Positions 49,052 through 57,498 are shown, counted from the stretch's first letter. The stretch: 64,000 bases of DNA from an uncultured Prevotella sp. (GCA_905198745.1 CAJKDU010000007.1:8996-72995), one strand, 5' to 3'. Notes: generated from the letters alone by a model not told the origin. Program-made: numbers and translations.

Positions 49052-50411
49052 TGGTGAGTTCTTTATGTTGTTTCATAAATCGTTTCATATAAGCAGTCAT
49101 AATCCATCCCGCGACGATGGCGGCAATAAGGTCAGACACAGGCATGGCTGCCCACACACCGTCTATCTTGAATAGCGGCGGAAGGATGATGAGCATGGGG
49201 AGCAGGAAGAGCAATTGGCGCGAGAGCGAGAGAAACATGCTGATCTTCGCCTTGCCGATACTCTGGAAGAAACTCGTTACCACCATCTGATAGCCTACGA
49301 TGGGGAACGTCAGCATTTCGATGCGGATACCCCTGATGGACATCTCGATGAGCGTCTGGTCTGTGGTGAACAGTCGGGCGCAGAACCCAGGAAGCAGCAT
49401 GGCCACGAGGAATCCGCTTGTCATGATTATGGTGCCGGCTATCATCGAGAGCTTGAGCACGTGGAGCATGCGGTCGAGCTGCTGCGAACCATAGTTGTAG
49501 CCAGCAATTGGCTGCATGCCCTGGTTGAGTCCGATGTTGACCATCACGAAGATGAATGCCACCTTGTTGGCAATGCCATAGGCCCCCACAGCCAGGTCGC
49601 CTCCATAGGTCACCATGCCATGGTTGATAAAGATGACCACGATGCAGGCACACACGTTCATGGCGAAAGGAGATACTCCCACGCCAAGTATGTTTTTCAC
49701 AATGTCGGACTTGACCCGGTAGGTGCCCCGTTTGAAGTGGAGTATCTCGTTCTTATTGTTGAATATGCGGAATTGCCACAACAGAGCCACCAACTGCGAG
49801 AGTATGGTGGCAAGGGCAGCTCCGCGTATGCCCATGTGCAGGGGCCAGATGAAGATGGGAGAGAGGATGGCGTTGAGCACCACCGTAAAGATGGTCAGAT
49901 ACATGGCCATCCTTGGCTTGCCTGCCGCGCGGAGCACGGCGTTCAGACCAAAGTACATGTGGGAGATGAGGTTGCCCGCCATCACGATGACCATGTAGTC
50001 GTGGGCATAGGGAAGGGTGTTGTCGCTGGCTCCGAAGAAGCGGAGTATGGGGTCGAGGAACAAAAGGCTCACGATGCCTACGGCAAGGCCGATGATAGTG
50101 TTGAGGGTAACTGTGTTGCCGAGAATGTTGTCTGCCGTCTTGTAGTCCTTCTGTCCGAGTTTCATGGAGATGAACGTTGAGGCGCCAACGCCTACACCGG
50201 CGCCGAAGGCTGCCGCCAGGTTCATCAAAGGAAATGTGATCGCCAATCCTGAAATGGCGAGTGCGCCCACACCTTGACCAATGAAGATGCTGTCGGTCAT
50301 GTTGTAGAGCGAAGATGCCGTCATCGCTATGATGGCAGGGATGGCATACTGCGTGAGCAGTTGCCCCACTGGCTTTGTGCCCAGTTCCAATGCTGCTTTC
50401 TTGTTTTCCAT
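49026..50411 (-). CDS. MATE-family efflux transporter / flippase-type
   Basis: Twelve-helix antiporter that expels organic cations or, in related families, flips lipid-linked sugars. The ATG at 50411 gives 461 residues starting MENKKAALELGTKPVGQLLTQYAIPAII. Two six-helix halves are evident (about 15-220 and 245-450), with MATE hallmarks such as GLAITFPLMNLAAAFGAGVGVGASTFIS, KLGQKDYKTADNILGNTVTLN and GMQPIAGYNYGSQQLDRMLHVLK in the second half. It is the first gene of an eight-gene operon and is driven by a consensus promoter (50429-50459). It overlaps the kinase-like gene by 26 bases. Whether it exports drugs or the operon's sugar product is not decided. Confidence 0.9.
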   Translation of the reverse strand: MENKKAALELGTKPVGQLLTQYAIPAIIAMTASSLYNMTDSIFIGQGVGALAISGLAITFPLMNLAAAFGAGVGVGASTFISMKLGQKDYKTADNILGNTVTLNTIIGLAVGIVSLLFLDPILRFFGASDNTLPYAHDYMVIVMAGNLISHMYFGLNAVLRAAGKPRMAMYLTIFTVVLNAILSPIFIWPLHMGIRGAALATILSQLVALLWQFRIFNNKNEILHFKRGTYRVKSDIVKNILGVGVSPFAMNVCACIVVIFINHGMVTYGGDLAVGAYGIANKVAFIFVMVNIGLNQGMQPIAGYNYGSQQLDRMLHVLKLSMIAGTIIMTSGFLVAMLLPGFCARLFTTDQTLIEMSIRGIRIEMLTFPIVGYQMVVTSFFQSIGKAKISMFLSLSRQLLFLLPMLIILPPLFKIDGVWAAMPVSDLIAAIVAGWIMTAYMKRFMKQHKELTNGRQENNH

Positions 50412-50428
50412 TGTTTTATAAATATGTG

Positions 50429-50459
50429 CAAAGATAGTGTAAATCGAAGACAATACAAA
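50429..50459 (-). promoter_or_regulatory. Promoter of the MATE/dTDP-sugar operon
   Basis: Minus strand: TTTG (50459-50456), 19 bases, TATCTTTG (50436-50429). Ideal spacing, 17 bases before the MATE start. The same block recurs with a damaged -7 (CAAGGATT on the plus strand) at 50509-50540. Confidence 0.65.
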
Positions 50460-50675
50460 ATAAAAAGCTACCGTATTTTTATTTTTATTGTTGAGGTGGC
50501 GCCTATCTTATGCAAGGATTGTGCAAATCGAAGACAATAGATAATAGGAAAGGTGCATCCGGAATATGTAGAGATAGTTGTGGATCTGAAGTTAGGATTG
50601 ACACAAAAACGAAGTGAAGGCCCTGCATTTGTTAGTCTTTATCTTCTTGCCTACTTGGTGAATGAACGATTCTTT

Positions 50676-50915
50676 CACGCGCGCACGCGCAAGAAAAGTT
50701 TTTCGTTTTTTCACCACTATCTATCACTTTTCTTGATATCTTACAATATTCGGTTGGTTTTGAGCGATATAGATGGAGTGATAGATGCGTGATAGATGGC
50801 TTTCTATCCATCACTTCTATCACCGATCCATCACTTGTGAAGTTTAAGTAGAATGTTCAAAATGAATCCGCCTGTTTGGACAATTGTTGCCCAAACAGGC
50901 GGGCCAAGCGCAAGT
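50676..50915 (-). repeat. Composite intergenic repeat, copy 5a (reverse orientation)
   Basis: Reads A', B', D' from left to right: CACGCGCGCACGCGC (50676-50690), AAGAAAAGTTTTTCG and TTTTTTCACC; CTATCTATCACTTTTCTTG, GTGATAGATGCGTGATAGAT (50778-50797) and its inverse ATCCATCACTTCTATCACCG. The D' version is the hairpin CCTGTTTGG-(11)-CCAAACAGG (50871-50899). It aligns with copy 4 along its length. Confidence 0.78.
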
Positions 50916-50917
50916 GT

Positions 50918-51268
50918 GTCACTAACAAATAGTTAACGCCACATTAAAGAACCATTAACGGCACACCAATGCCTTGTTAGCGACACGTTGTCGATTCCTT
51001 AGTGGCAGACTTCCATCTGGTCCCTCAGCCTGGGCATTCATTGCCACGGCCGTGGGCAATGAATGCCCATACCTCAGAACAGATTTTGGGCATTCCGTTA
51101 GAGATCGGTAAACGACAAATCGATGGTGAATGTGGTGGATGTTTGGCCATCTTTCATGCACCTGCTAATCGGTCTATCTCGCTCATAACCAATATAAAAA
51201 TGTCTGATATCAAGATAAGTGATGGACTTCGGCAAAAATCCACAAACTTTCATTGTGCACGCGTCAGG
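50918..51268 (+). repeat. Composite intergenic repeat, copy 5b (forward, shares C with 5a)
   Basis: C: CACTAACAAATAGTTAACGC, ACCATTAACGGCACACC and TTAGTGGCAGACTTCC (50918-51013). D: a near-perfect 39-base palindrome at 51031-51069 (TGGGCATTCATTGCC, ACGGCCGT, GGGCAATGAATGCCCA), then TTTTGGGCATTCCG. B and A are diverged: GGTGAATGTGGTGGATG (51125-51141), AAGATAAGTGATGGA (51211-51225), CAAAAATCCACAAACTTTC and GTGCACGCGTC. Together with 5a it forms a head-to-head pair about 590 bases long. The rest of the 1159-base gap (50541-50675, 51269-51493) shows nothing I recognise. Confidence 0.78.
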
Positions 51269-51493
51269 TTACCGAAAAAGACGGCAAAAGGACAAAGTCA
51301 AATAATGGTACGGCTTTCAATCTGTCTATCAGTCAATCGAAACGTTCAAACAGAAATGGTCATTGCAAATCCCGGATAAACCATTCACTTGTCCATCACG
51401 GATGGGGCTTTAGTGTCTTTCGGTCCGGTTGTTCCCTTTTTCTTCAAAATTACTTATTTTTTAAGTAATTAAAGAATTGAAATGCCCAAATGT

Positions 51494-51524
51494 TTTGCCG
51501 TTAAGGATAAAAAGTCTAATTTTG
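51494..51524 (+). promoter_or_regulatory. Promoter of the coiled-coil protein gene
   Basis: TTTG (51494-51497), 19 bases, TAATTTTG (51517-51524): exact consensus with ideal spacing, 46 bases before the ATG. Confidence 0.7.
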
Positions 51525-51570
51525 CAGTTAACTATAGTTATTAATAAAAATAAAAGCTTTTAAGGTAAAA

Positions 51571-52443
51571 ATGAATAAGAAAGTATTGATCCCTGTTATT
51601 GTTGTTGGCCTTCTTCTTGTGGCTGGCATCGCCTATCTTTCCTACAGCCTTTCACGCCAGAAACAGGCCAACAAGGACATGCAGGAACTCGCGGAACTCG
51701 ACAAGAAGGAGATGGAAAACGAATACCAGCAATTCGCCGACCAGTACAGCGAGATGAAGACGCGCATCAACAACGACTCTATCGTGGCGCAACTCACCCA
51801 GGAACAACTGCGCACCCAGCAGCTTCTTAGCGAACTCAAACGCGTGAAGAGCAACGACGCCAACGAAATTATGCGCCTTAAACGGGAACTTGCCACCGTG
51901 CGCAAGGTGCTCCGCAACTATATTCTTGAGATAGACTCGCTCAATCGCCTCAACCAGAATCTCACGGCCGAGAATACACGCGTGAAGGGACAGTATGCTG
52001 AAAGCTTGAAACAGATAGAGAATATCAGTGCCGACAAGGCATCGCTTTCGGAGAAGGTGGCCATCGCTTCGCAACTCGATGCCACTGGCATCAGCATGTC
52101 CATGCTCAAGAGTAATCACAAGCCCACCGACCGCATTAAAAAGGCCAAGACCATACAGGTGAGTTTCAAAATAGCCAAGAACGTTACCGCCCAGAGCGGC
52201 GTGCGTACCCTCTACGTGCGCATCACTACGCCAACCGGTGCCGTCCTGCAAGGTGGAGGCTCCTTCAATTACGAAAACCGCAACATGCAGTGCTCCATGA
52301 AGAAGAGCATAGAATATGGCGGACAGGAAACATCCGTGGTTACCTATCGGCCTATCGGAGAGTCGCTTGACGGCGGAACCTATTTGGTGAGCATCTTTGA
52401 AGGCGGCAACATGATAGGCTCCAGAAGTTTCACATTTAAATAA
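51571..52443 (+). CDS. Membrane-anchored coiled-coil protein, conserved hypothetical
   Basis: Unknown function. The 290 residues have one N-terminal transmembrane helix (about 5-26, VLIPVIVVGLLLVAGIAYLSY) without a cleavage site, then a long coiled coil in the periplasm (about 35-165, charged, heptad-like: LAELDKKEMENEYQQFADQYSEM and LNRLNQNLTAENTRVKGQYAESLKQIENISADKASLSEKV). A beta-rich C-terminal domain follows (about 190-290), with IQVSFKIAKNVTAQSG, RTLYVRITTPTGAVLQGG and GTYLVSIFEGGNMIGSRSFTFK. Proteins of this kind occur throughout Bacteroidota. It has its own promoter and lies 24 bases before the tolC-like gene, so it may be transcribed with the efflux set. Confidence 0.8.
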   Translation: MNKKVLIPVIVVGLLLVAGIAYLSYSLSRQKQANKDMQELAELDKKEMENEYQQFADQYSEMKTRINNDSIVAQLTQEQLRTQQLLSELKRVKSNDANEIMRLKRELATVRKVLRNYILEIDSLNRLNQNLTAENTRVKGQYAESLKQIENISADKASLSEKVAIASQLDATGISMSMLKSNHKPTDRIKKAKTIQVSFKIAKNVTAQSGVRTLYVRITTPTGAVLQGGGSFNYENRNMQCSMKKSIEYGGQETSVVTYRPIGESLDGGTYLVSIFEGGNMIGSRSFTFK

Positions 52444-52467
52444 AGGAAAGTTTTCCATACGTATATT

Positions 52468-53964
52468 ATGAATATCAGAACGTTCGTTTTAGCGGCATTG
52501 GCAGCCGCGACAACCGTTGACGTGGGAGCGCAGCAGGTGCTCACACTCGACAGTTGCCGCGCAATGGCGCTGCGCAACAATAAAAAACTGGGCACTGCCA
52601 GGCTCAAGCAGGAGATGGCGATGAACACCCGCAAGGCGGCCCGCACCAAGTATCTGCCACATGTCGACGTGGTGGGCGGATACACTTTTACCAGTCGTGA
52701 AATCTCACTCCTCAACAAACAGCAAAAGGCGGCATTCAACGGACTGGGCTCCAATCTTGTGCAGGGGCTCTCGGCCAACCTTCAACCTACACTCTCAGGA
52801 CTTGTGGAGCAGGGACTTATCAGTGCGGAACAGGCTGGACAGTTCGGCCAGGTCCTTGGCAAACTCGGTCAAGACATGGCAGAGCCTCTCAACCAGGCAG
52901 GACGTAAGGTGACCGACGCCTTCCGTACTGACACCCGAAACATATTTGCAGCATCCGTCATGGTTACCCAACCTATATATATGGGTGGTGCCATCATCGC
53001 TGCCAACAAAATGGCGGACATCAGCGAGCAACTCGCAGCCAACGACCGGCAGAGCCAACTCCAGTCAACGCTCTACGACATTGACCAAGCCTATTGGATG
53101 GTGGTGTCGCTCAAGCAGAAAAAGAAGTTGGCTGACAATTATCTCAAACTCGTCAACAAGTTCAGCGACGATGTGGACAAGATGATCAAGCAAGGTGTGG
53201 CTACACGTGCTGACGGTCTCAAGGTAGACGTGAAAGTGAACGAGGCAGAGATGACGCTCACCCAAGTGGAGAACGGGCTGTCGCTCTCCAAGATGCTGCT
53301 CTGCCAACTCTGCGGCATGCCCGTGAGCGACCAGGTGACCCTGGCAGACGAGGACCGTGAGGACTTCCGCTCTGAGCAGCCAGACCCAATAGGCACCAAC
53401 GAGGAAGCCATCGAGAACCGTCCCGAACTCCTCATGCTTCAAAACGCTGTGGAGTTGGCCAAGCAGTCCACCCGGTTGGTGCGTGCTGCCTATCTGCCCC
53501 AAGTGGCGCTTACGGGCGGCTACATGGTGAGCAATCCCAATGTGTTCAATGGCTTTGAGAAGAAATTCGCAGGCGTTTGGAACGTGGGCGTGTTGGTACG
53601 CGTGCCGGTGTGGAACTGGTTTGAGGGTGCCTACAAGGTGCGCGCCAGTCGCAACGCGGCAGCCATTGCGGCGCTGGAGCTGAGCGACGCGCAGGAAAAG
53701 GTAAACCTCCAGGTCAACCAGTGTCGCTACAAGCTGGGCGAGGCTTCCAAAAGACTGCGCATGGCACAGAAAAACATAGAGAGTGCCGACGAGAACCTGC
53801 GCTGTGCCAACCTTGGCTTCAAGGAGGGCGTGATGCAGACCACCGACGTTATGACGGCACAGACAGCCTGGCTACAGGCACAGACCCAGAAAATAGATGC
53901 CGAGATTGACGTCAAACTCTCGCAGGTAGGTCTGCGAAAGGCTCTCGGACAACTCAAGCAATAG
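52468..53964 (+). CDS. TolC-family outer-membrane efflux channel
   Basis: Outer-membrane tunnel for a tripartite exporter. The 498 residues begin with a signal peptide (1-21, ending DVGAQ), then two TolC repeats. Diagnostic features are QVLTLDSCRAMALRNNKKL at the start, KAARTKYLPHVDVVGGYTF, and the second-half counterpart SRLVRAAYLPQVALTGGYMVSNP, together with VNLQVNQCRYKLGEASKRLRMAQKNIESADENL (long helix). An insertion of about 75 residues after the first strand region (KAAFNGLGSNLVQGLSANLQPTLSGLVEQGLISAEQAGQ...) is present. It precedes the HlyD-type adaptor by 41 bases and forms the outer part of the efflux operon. Confidence 0.93.
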   Translation: MNIRTFVLAALAAATTVDVGAQQVLTLDSCRAMALRNNKKLGTARLKQEMAMNTRKAARTKYLPHVDVVGGYTFTSREISLLNKQQKAAFNGLGSNLVQGLSANLQPTLSGLVEQGLISAEQAGQFGQVLGKLGQDMAEPLNQAGRKVTDAFRTDTRNIFAASVMVTQPIYMGGAIIAANKMADISEQLAANDRQSQLQSTLYDIDQAYWMVVSLKQKKKLADNYLKLVNKFSDDVDKMIKQGVATRADGLKVDVKVNEAEMTLTQVENGLSLSKMLLCQLCGMPVSDQVTLADEDREDFRSEQPDPIGTNEEAIENRPELLMLQNAVELAKQSTRLVRAAYLPQVALTGGYMVSNPNVFNGFEKKFAGVWNVGVLVRVPVWNWFEGAYKVRASRNAAAIAALELSDAQEKVNLQVNQCRYKLGEASKRLRMAQKNIESADENLRCANLGFKEGVMQTTDVMTAQTAWLQAQTQKIDAEIDVKLSQVGLRKALGQLKQ

Positions 53965-54005
53965 AATCAAGGAGAAGAACAACAAACATAGAAAAAGAGA
54001 AAATT

Positions 54006-54998
54006 ATGACAGCTAAAAGTCAACACAAGAATATCCTCATCACAACAGGCGTCATCACCTGTGTCATCGTTATTGTTGCCGTAGCAGGCTACCTGCTGCT
54101 CGGCAAGCAAACAGAGGTTATCCAGGGACAGGTGGAAGTGGCGGAATACCGGGTGTCTTCGAAACTGCCCGGACGCGTGGTGGAAATCCGGGTGAAAGAG
54201 GGCGACTATGTTCATGCCGGCGACACACTTGCCATACTCGAAGTGCCGGAGGTCGACGCACAGAAGAAAAGTGCCGAGGCAACGGAGGGCGCAGCCAGTG
54301 CCGTGAGCTCCATGACCGACAAGGGCGCACGCCAGGAACAGGTGCAGGCTGCCTTCCAGCTGGTGCAGCAGGCACAGGCCGCACGTGACATTGCCAAGAA
54401 AACCTATGACCGTATGCAGAACCTCTACGACGAGGGCGTGATGAGCGCACAGAAACGTGACGAGGCATTCGCAGTCTACAAGGCAAGCGAAGCCCAGGTG
54501 ATGGCTGCCAAGAGCCAGTATGACATGGCACGCAACGGTGCACGTCAGGAAGAGAAAAAGGCTGCAGCCGAACAGGTCAAGGCAGCTCAGGGCATGGTAG
54601 ACGTGGTGAAGTCGCTGCTCCGCGAAACCGTGCAGGTGGCACAGTATGACGGCGAGGTGAGCGACATCTATCCCAAGGTCGGCGAACTCGTTGGCATGGG
54701 ATCACCCATCATGAGCATCTCGCTCATGGACGACATCTGGGGTACGTTCAATGTGCGTGAAGACCAACTGGCCGGCATGAAGGTCGGCGAAACCTTTACA
54801 GCCTACTCACCAGCCTTCAACAAGGACATCAAGATGAAGGTATACTACATGAAAGACCAAGGTAGCTATGCCGCATGGAAGGCCACCAAGGCCAACGGCG
54901 ACTACGACCTCAAAACTTTCGAGGTGAAGGCGCGTCCAGTGACTAAACTTGAGGGCTTGCGCCCAGGCATGTCGCTCATCATCAAGGAGAATAAATGA
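54006..54998 (+). CDS. HlyD/MFP-family periplasmic adaptor of an exporter
   Basis: Bridges the inner-membrane transporter and the TolC channel. The 330 residues have one N-terminal transmembrane helix (about 10-33, ILITTGVITCVIVIVAVAGYLLLG), then a lipoyl/biotinyl half-domain with VEVAEYRVSSKLPGRVVEIRVKEGDYVHAGDTLAILEVPEVDAQ. A coiled-coil hairpin follows (about 85-205; ARQEQVQAAFQLVQQAQAARDIAKKTYDRMQNLYDEGV), then the return half-lipoyl (VQVAQYDGEVSDIYPKVGELVGMGSPIMSISLMDD) and a beta-barrel to the end. It resembles YbhG/YhiI adaptors for ABC-2 type permeases. It overlaps the first permease by 4 bases (ATGA). Confidence 0.93.
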   Translation: MTAKSQHKNILITTGVITCVIVIVAVAGYLLLGKQTEVIQGQVEVAEYRVSSKLPGRVVEIRVKEGDYVHAGDTLAILEVPEVDAQKKSAEATEGAASAVSSMTDKGARQEQVQAAFQLVQQAQAARDIAKKTYDRMQNLYDEGVMSAQKRDEAFAVYKASEAQVMAAKSQYDMARNGARQEEKKAAAEQVKAAQGMVDVVKSLLRETVQVAQYDGEVSDIYPKVGELVGMGSPIMSISLMDDIWGTFNVREDQLAGMKVGETFTAYSPAFNKDIKMKVYYMKDQGSYAAWKATKANGDYDLKTFEVKARPVTKLEGLRPGMSLIIKENK

Positions 54999-56173
54999 CA
55001 CCGCGACAGCAACTCATCACGCTCTGGGGACTGCTCAAGAGGCAGGCCGTACAGATGGTGTACAACTATGTCTACATCCTGTGCATGGTGGTGTTCCCTC
55101 TGCTATGTACCTTCTTCTTCGCCGACCTGATGAAGAACGGACTGCCCACTGACATGCCAGCCGGTGCGGTAGACCTCGACCAGACCTCGACCAGCAGGAA
55201 ACTCGTGCGCACTCTCGATGCCATGCAACTCACCAGTGTGAAGAAAATCTACCCTAATGCCACTGAGGCAAGGCGTGCTATGCAGCGTGGAGAAATATAC
55301 GGGTTCTTCTACATTCCGGAGAATTTCAATAAGGATGTACAGGCAGGCAGACAACCTGTTGTCTCCTTCTATTACAATGGTGGTTATATTCTCGCTGGAT
55401 CCATGCTCTACAAGGACATGAAGACCACAGCCACCCTCGGGACTGCAGCCGTGGGCATGACCAAGCTTGCCGCCCTCGGTATGACTGAACGTGAAATCAT
55501 GGCGAACCTGCAGCCCATCACTGTGGATACACGCATTACCCATAATCCCACGATGGACTACAACGTCTATCTCTCCACCTCGATGATTCCCACCTGTCTT
55601 GGCATCTTCATCTTCCTTATCACAGTCTATTCGCTTGGCACGGAACTGAAGTTCCGCAGCGGAAAGCGATGGATGGGTCAGGCAAAGGGAAACATCTGGA
55701 TTGCCATGACGGCCAAGATGCTGCCGCAGACTTTCGTATTCACAGCCATTGTCTTTGCCTATCTCTACGGACTCTATGGCGTGATGCATTTTCCTTACTA
55801 CTGCTCCAAGGAACTCATTCTCTTCAACGGCTTCCTGCTCGTGCTCGCCTGCCAGGGCTTCGGCGTGTTCATGTTTGGACTGCTTCCGTCGCTTCGCATG
55901 GCCATGAGCCTGTGCGCTTTGTTCTCGGTGGCGAGCTTCAGTATCGGTGGTTTCACCTTCCCCGTGGAGGCGATGGATGCACCGCTCCAGGCGCTTGCTT
56001 ACCTGTTCCCCATGCGCAGCTATTTCATGATTTACCAAATGACGGTACTCAACGGCTATGCTCCCCATTATGCCCAGGTGTACTATCTCATTCTCTTGGC
56101 ATTCATCCTCCTGCCGCTTACTGTCATTCCCCGCATCCGCAAGGTGATGCTCCACTACGTTTACATTCCATAG
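54995..56173 (+). CDS. ABC-2 type transporter permease (first)
   Basis: Inner-membrane part of a tripartite exporter. The 392 residues follow the ABC2_membrane_3 plan: one N-terminal helix (about 22-45, VYNYVYILCMVVFPLLCTFFFAD), a large periplasmic domain (about 50-190, with DLDQTSTSRKLVRTLDAMQLTSVKKIYPN), and five C-terminal helices (about 195-385, for example YLSTSMIPTCLGIFIFLITVYSLGTEL and GFTFPVEAMDAPLQALAYLFPMRSYFMIYQM, containing the FP-(V)-E-M-P-x-x-L-Q-like coupling motif). The start overlaps the hlyD stop by 4 bases, and the second permease follows after 4 bases. Together they form a heterodimer; see the second permease for the missing ATPase. Confidence 0.9.
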   Translation: MTPRQQLITLWGLLKRQAVQMVYNYVYILCMVVFPLLCTFFFADLMKNGLPTDMPAGAVDLDQTSTSRKLVRTLDAMQLTSVKKIYPNATEARRAMQRGEIYGFFYIPENFNKDVQAGRQPVVSFYYNGGYILAGSMLYKDMKTTATLGTAAVGMTKLAALGMTEREIMANLQPITVDTRITHNPTMDYNVYLSTSMIPTCLGIFIFLITVYSLGTELKFRSGKRWMGQAKGNIWIAMTAKMLPQTFVFTAIVFAYLYGLYGVMHFPYYCSKELILFNGFLLVLACQGFGVFMFGLLPSLRMAMSLCALFSVASFSIGGFTFPVEAMDAPLQALAYLFPMRSYFMIYQMTVLNGYAPHYAQVYYLILLAFILLPLTVIPRIRKVMLHYVYIP

Positions 56174-56177
56174 TACT

Positions 56178-57410
56178 ATGCTGTTCAGAATCAAACAAGC
56201 CATATCCGACCTGAGCTTCATCTTCGTTCAGGAACTGAAGAACGTGTTTCGCGACGAGGGTGTGCTCATCTTCTTTATCCTCGTCCCCCTGGGCTATCCG
56301 CTACTCTACGGATGGATTTACAACAACGAGGGAATCAAGGATGTGCCCACGGCTTTCGTCGATGAGTCGCATTCGTTCCTCAGCCGCGAGTTTATCCGTA
56401 AATGTGACGCCACCGACGGCATACAGGTGGCTGCCGTTCTGGGAAATTTGGAGGATGCAAGAGAGATGCAGCGTAGGCAAGACTGCCACGGCATTGTCTA
56501 CATTCCCTCGGACTTCGGCACGAAAATCAACCTCAAGGAGCAGACCAATGTGAAGTTCTTTGCCGACATGAGCGGCATGCTCTACTATAAGGCCATCTTT
56601 GCCGCCCTTACCGACGTGTCGCTCGACATGGGTCGTGAAATACAGATTTCCCGTTCCACCGACTTCACCGACCGTGACGACGAATTGACCACGGCGCCCG
56701 TCAGAATGGAGGCTGTTCAGATATTCAATCCTGCAGGAGGCTATGGCTCGTTCCTGCTGCCGGCAGTGCTTGTGCTCATCATCCAGCAGACGCTGTTGCT
56801 CGGCATCGGCCTCTCTGCCGGTACGGCTCGCGAGAGCAACCGTTACAATGAGTTGGTGCCCGTGAAGCGTCACAACAATGGAATGTTCCGCATCGTCTTC
56901 GGTAAAAGCCTCTGCTATTTTGCCATCTATCTTCTTGTCACGGTGTGGATAACGCTTGCCATACCGCGCATATTCAATTTCATACAGTTGGCTCCGGCAC
57001 GCGAACTGATAGGCATACTGTTGCCTTACGTGTTGGCAAGCATTTTCTTCGGCATGACACTCTCATGCATTGTGCGCTATCGTGAGAACGTGATGTTGCT
57101 GGTGCTCTTCACCTCAGTGCCCCTGCTCTTTCTTTCGGGCGTGTCATGGCCCGGCAGTGCCATTTCGGGCATGTGGAAGGGTGTTTCCTATCTCTTCCCT
57201 TCCACCTTCGGCATTAACGCCTTTGTCAAGGCCAACAGTTTCGGGGCAAGTCTGGAAGATGTGCGCTTTGAGTATCAGGCCCTGTGGATTCAGGCAGCCG
57301 TCTATTTCTTCACGGCGTGTATTGTCTATTGGCGCCAAATCAATATGGCACGTGTCAATACCTTGGGCAGAAATCTGGAGGCAAGAAGGAATAAACAGGT
57401 AGGAGCATAG
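56178..57410 (+). CDS. ABC-2 type transporter permease (second)
   Basis: Second half of the heterodimeric permease. The 410 residues have an N-terminal helix (about 25-48, VLIFFILVPLGYPLLYGWIYNN), a periplasmic domain (about 50-185, HSFLSREFIRKCDATDGIQVAAVLG), and five or six C-terminal helices (about 190-395, including VLVLIIQQTLLLGIGLSAGTARESN and SGVSWPGSAISGMWKGVSYLFPSTFGINAFVKAN, the P-GSAISG-W coupling segment). It lies 4 bases after the first permease and ends the operon. No ATP-binding subunit is encoded next to the pair, nor elsewhere in the window. The ATPase may be encoded elsewhere, or the pair may be ATPase-independent in the way some Bacteroidota sets look. Confidence 0.9.
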   Translation: MLFRIKQAISDLSFIFVQELKNVFRDEGVLIFFILVPLGYPLLYGWIYNNEGIKDVPTAFVDESHSFLSREFIRKCDATDGIQVAAVLGNLEDAREMQRRQDCHGIVYIPSDFGTKINLKEQTNVKFFADMSGMLYYKAIFAALTDVSLDMGREIQISRSTDFTDRDDELTTAPVRMEAVQIFNPAGGYGSFLLPAVLVLIIQQTLLLGIGLSAGTARESNRYNELVPVKRHNNGMFRIVFGKSLCYFAIYLLVTVWITLAIPRIFNFIQLAPARELIGILLPYVLASIFFGMTLSCIVRYRENVMLLVLFTSVPLLFLSGVSWPGSAISGMWKGVSYLFPSTFGINAFVKANSFGASLEDVRFEYQALWIQAAVYFFTACIVYWRQINMARVNTLGRNLEARRNKQVGA

Positions 57411-57498
57411 TTTGTTTTTAGTGACTATATACCTATGACTTGACCATTTACATGCTTCTGTTTCTTGAAGGATGAGGGGGAAACAACAAATGATATAA

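Noticed and set aside
50274..50540. An 88-residue frame with a repeated CKDxxNRRQ peptide opposite the MATE start
   Set aside because: The repeat comes from the duplicated promoter block and the frame overlaps the MATE gene start antisense; not a gene.
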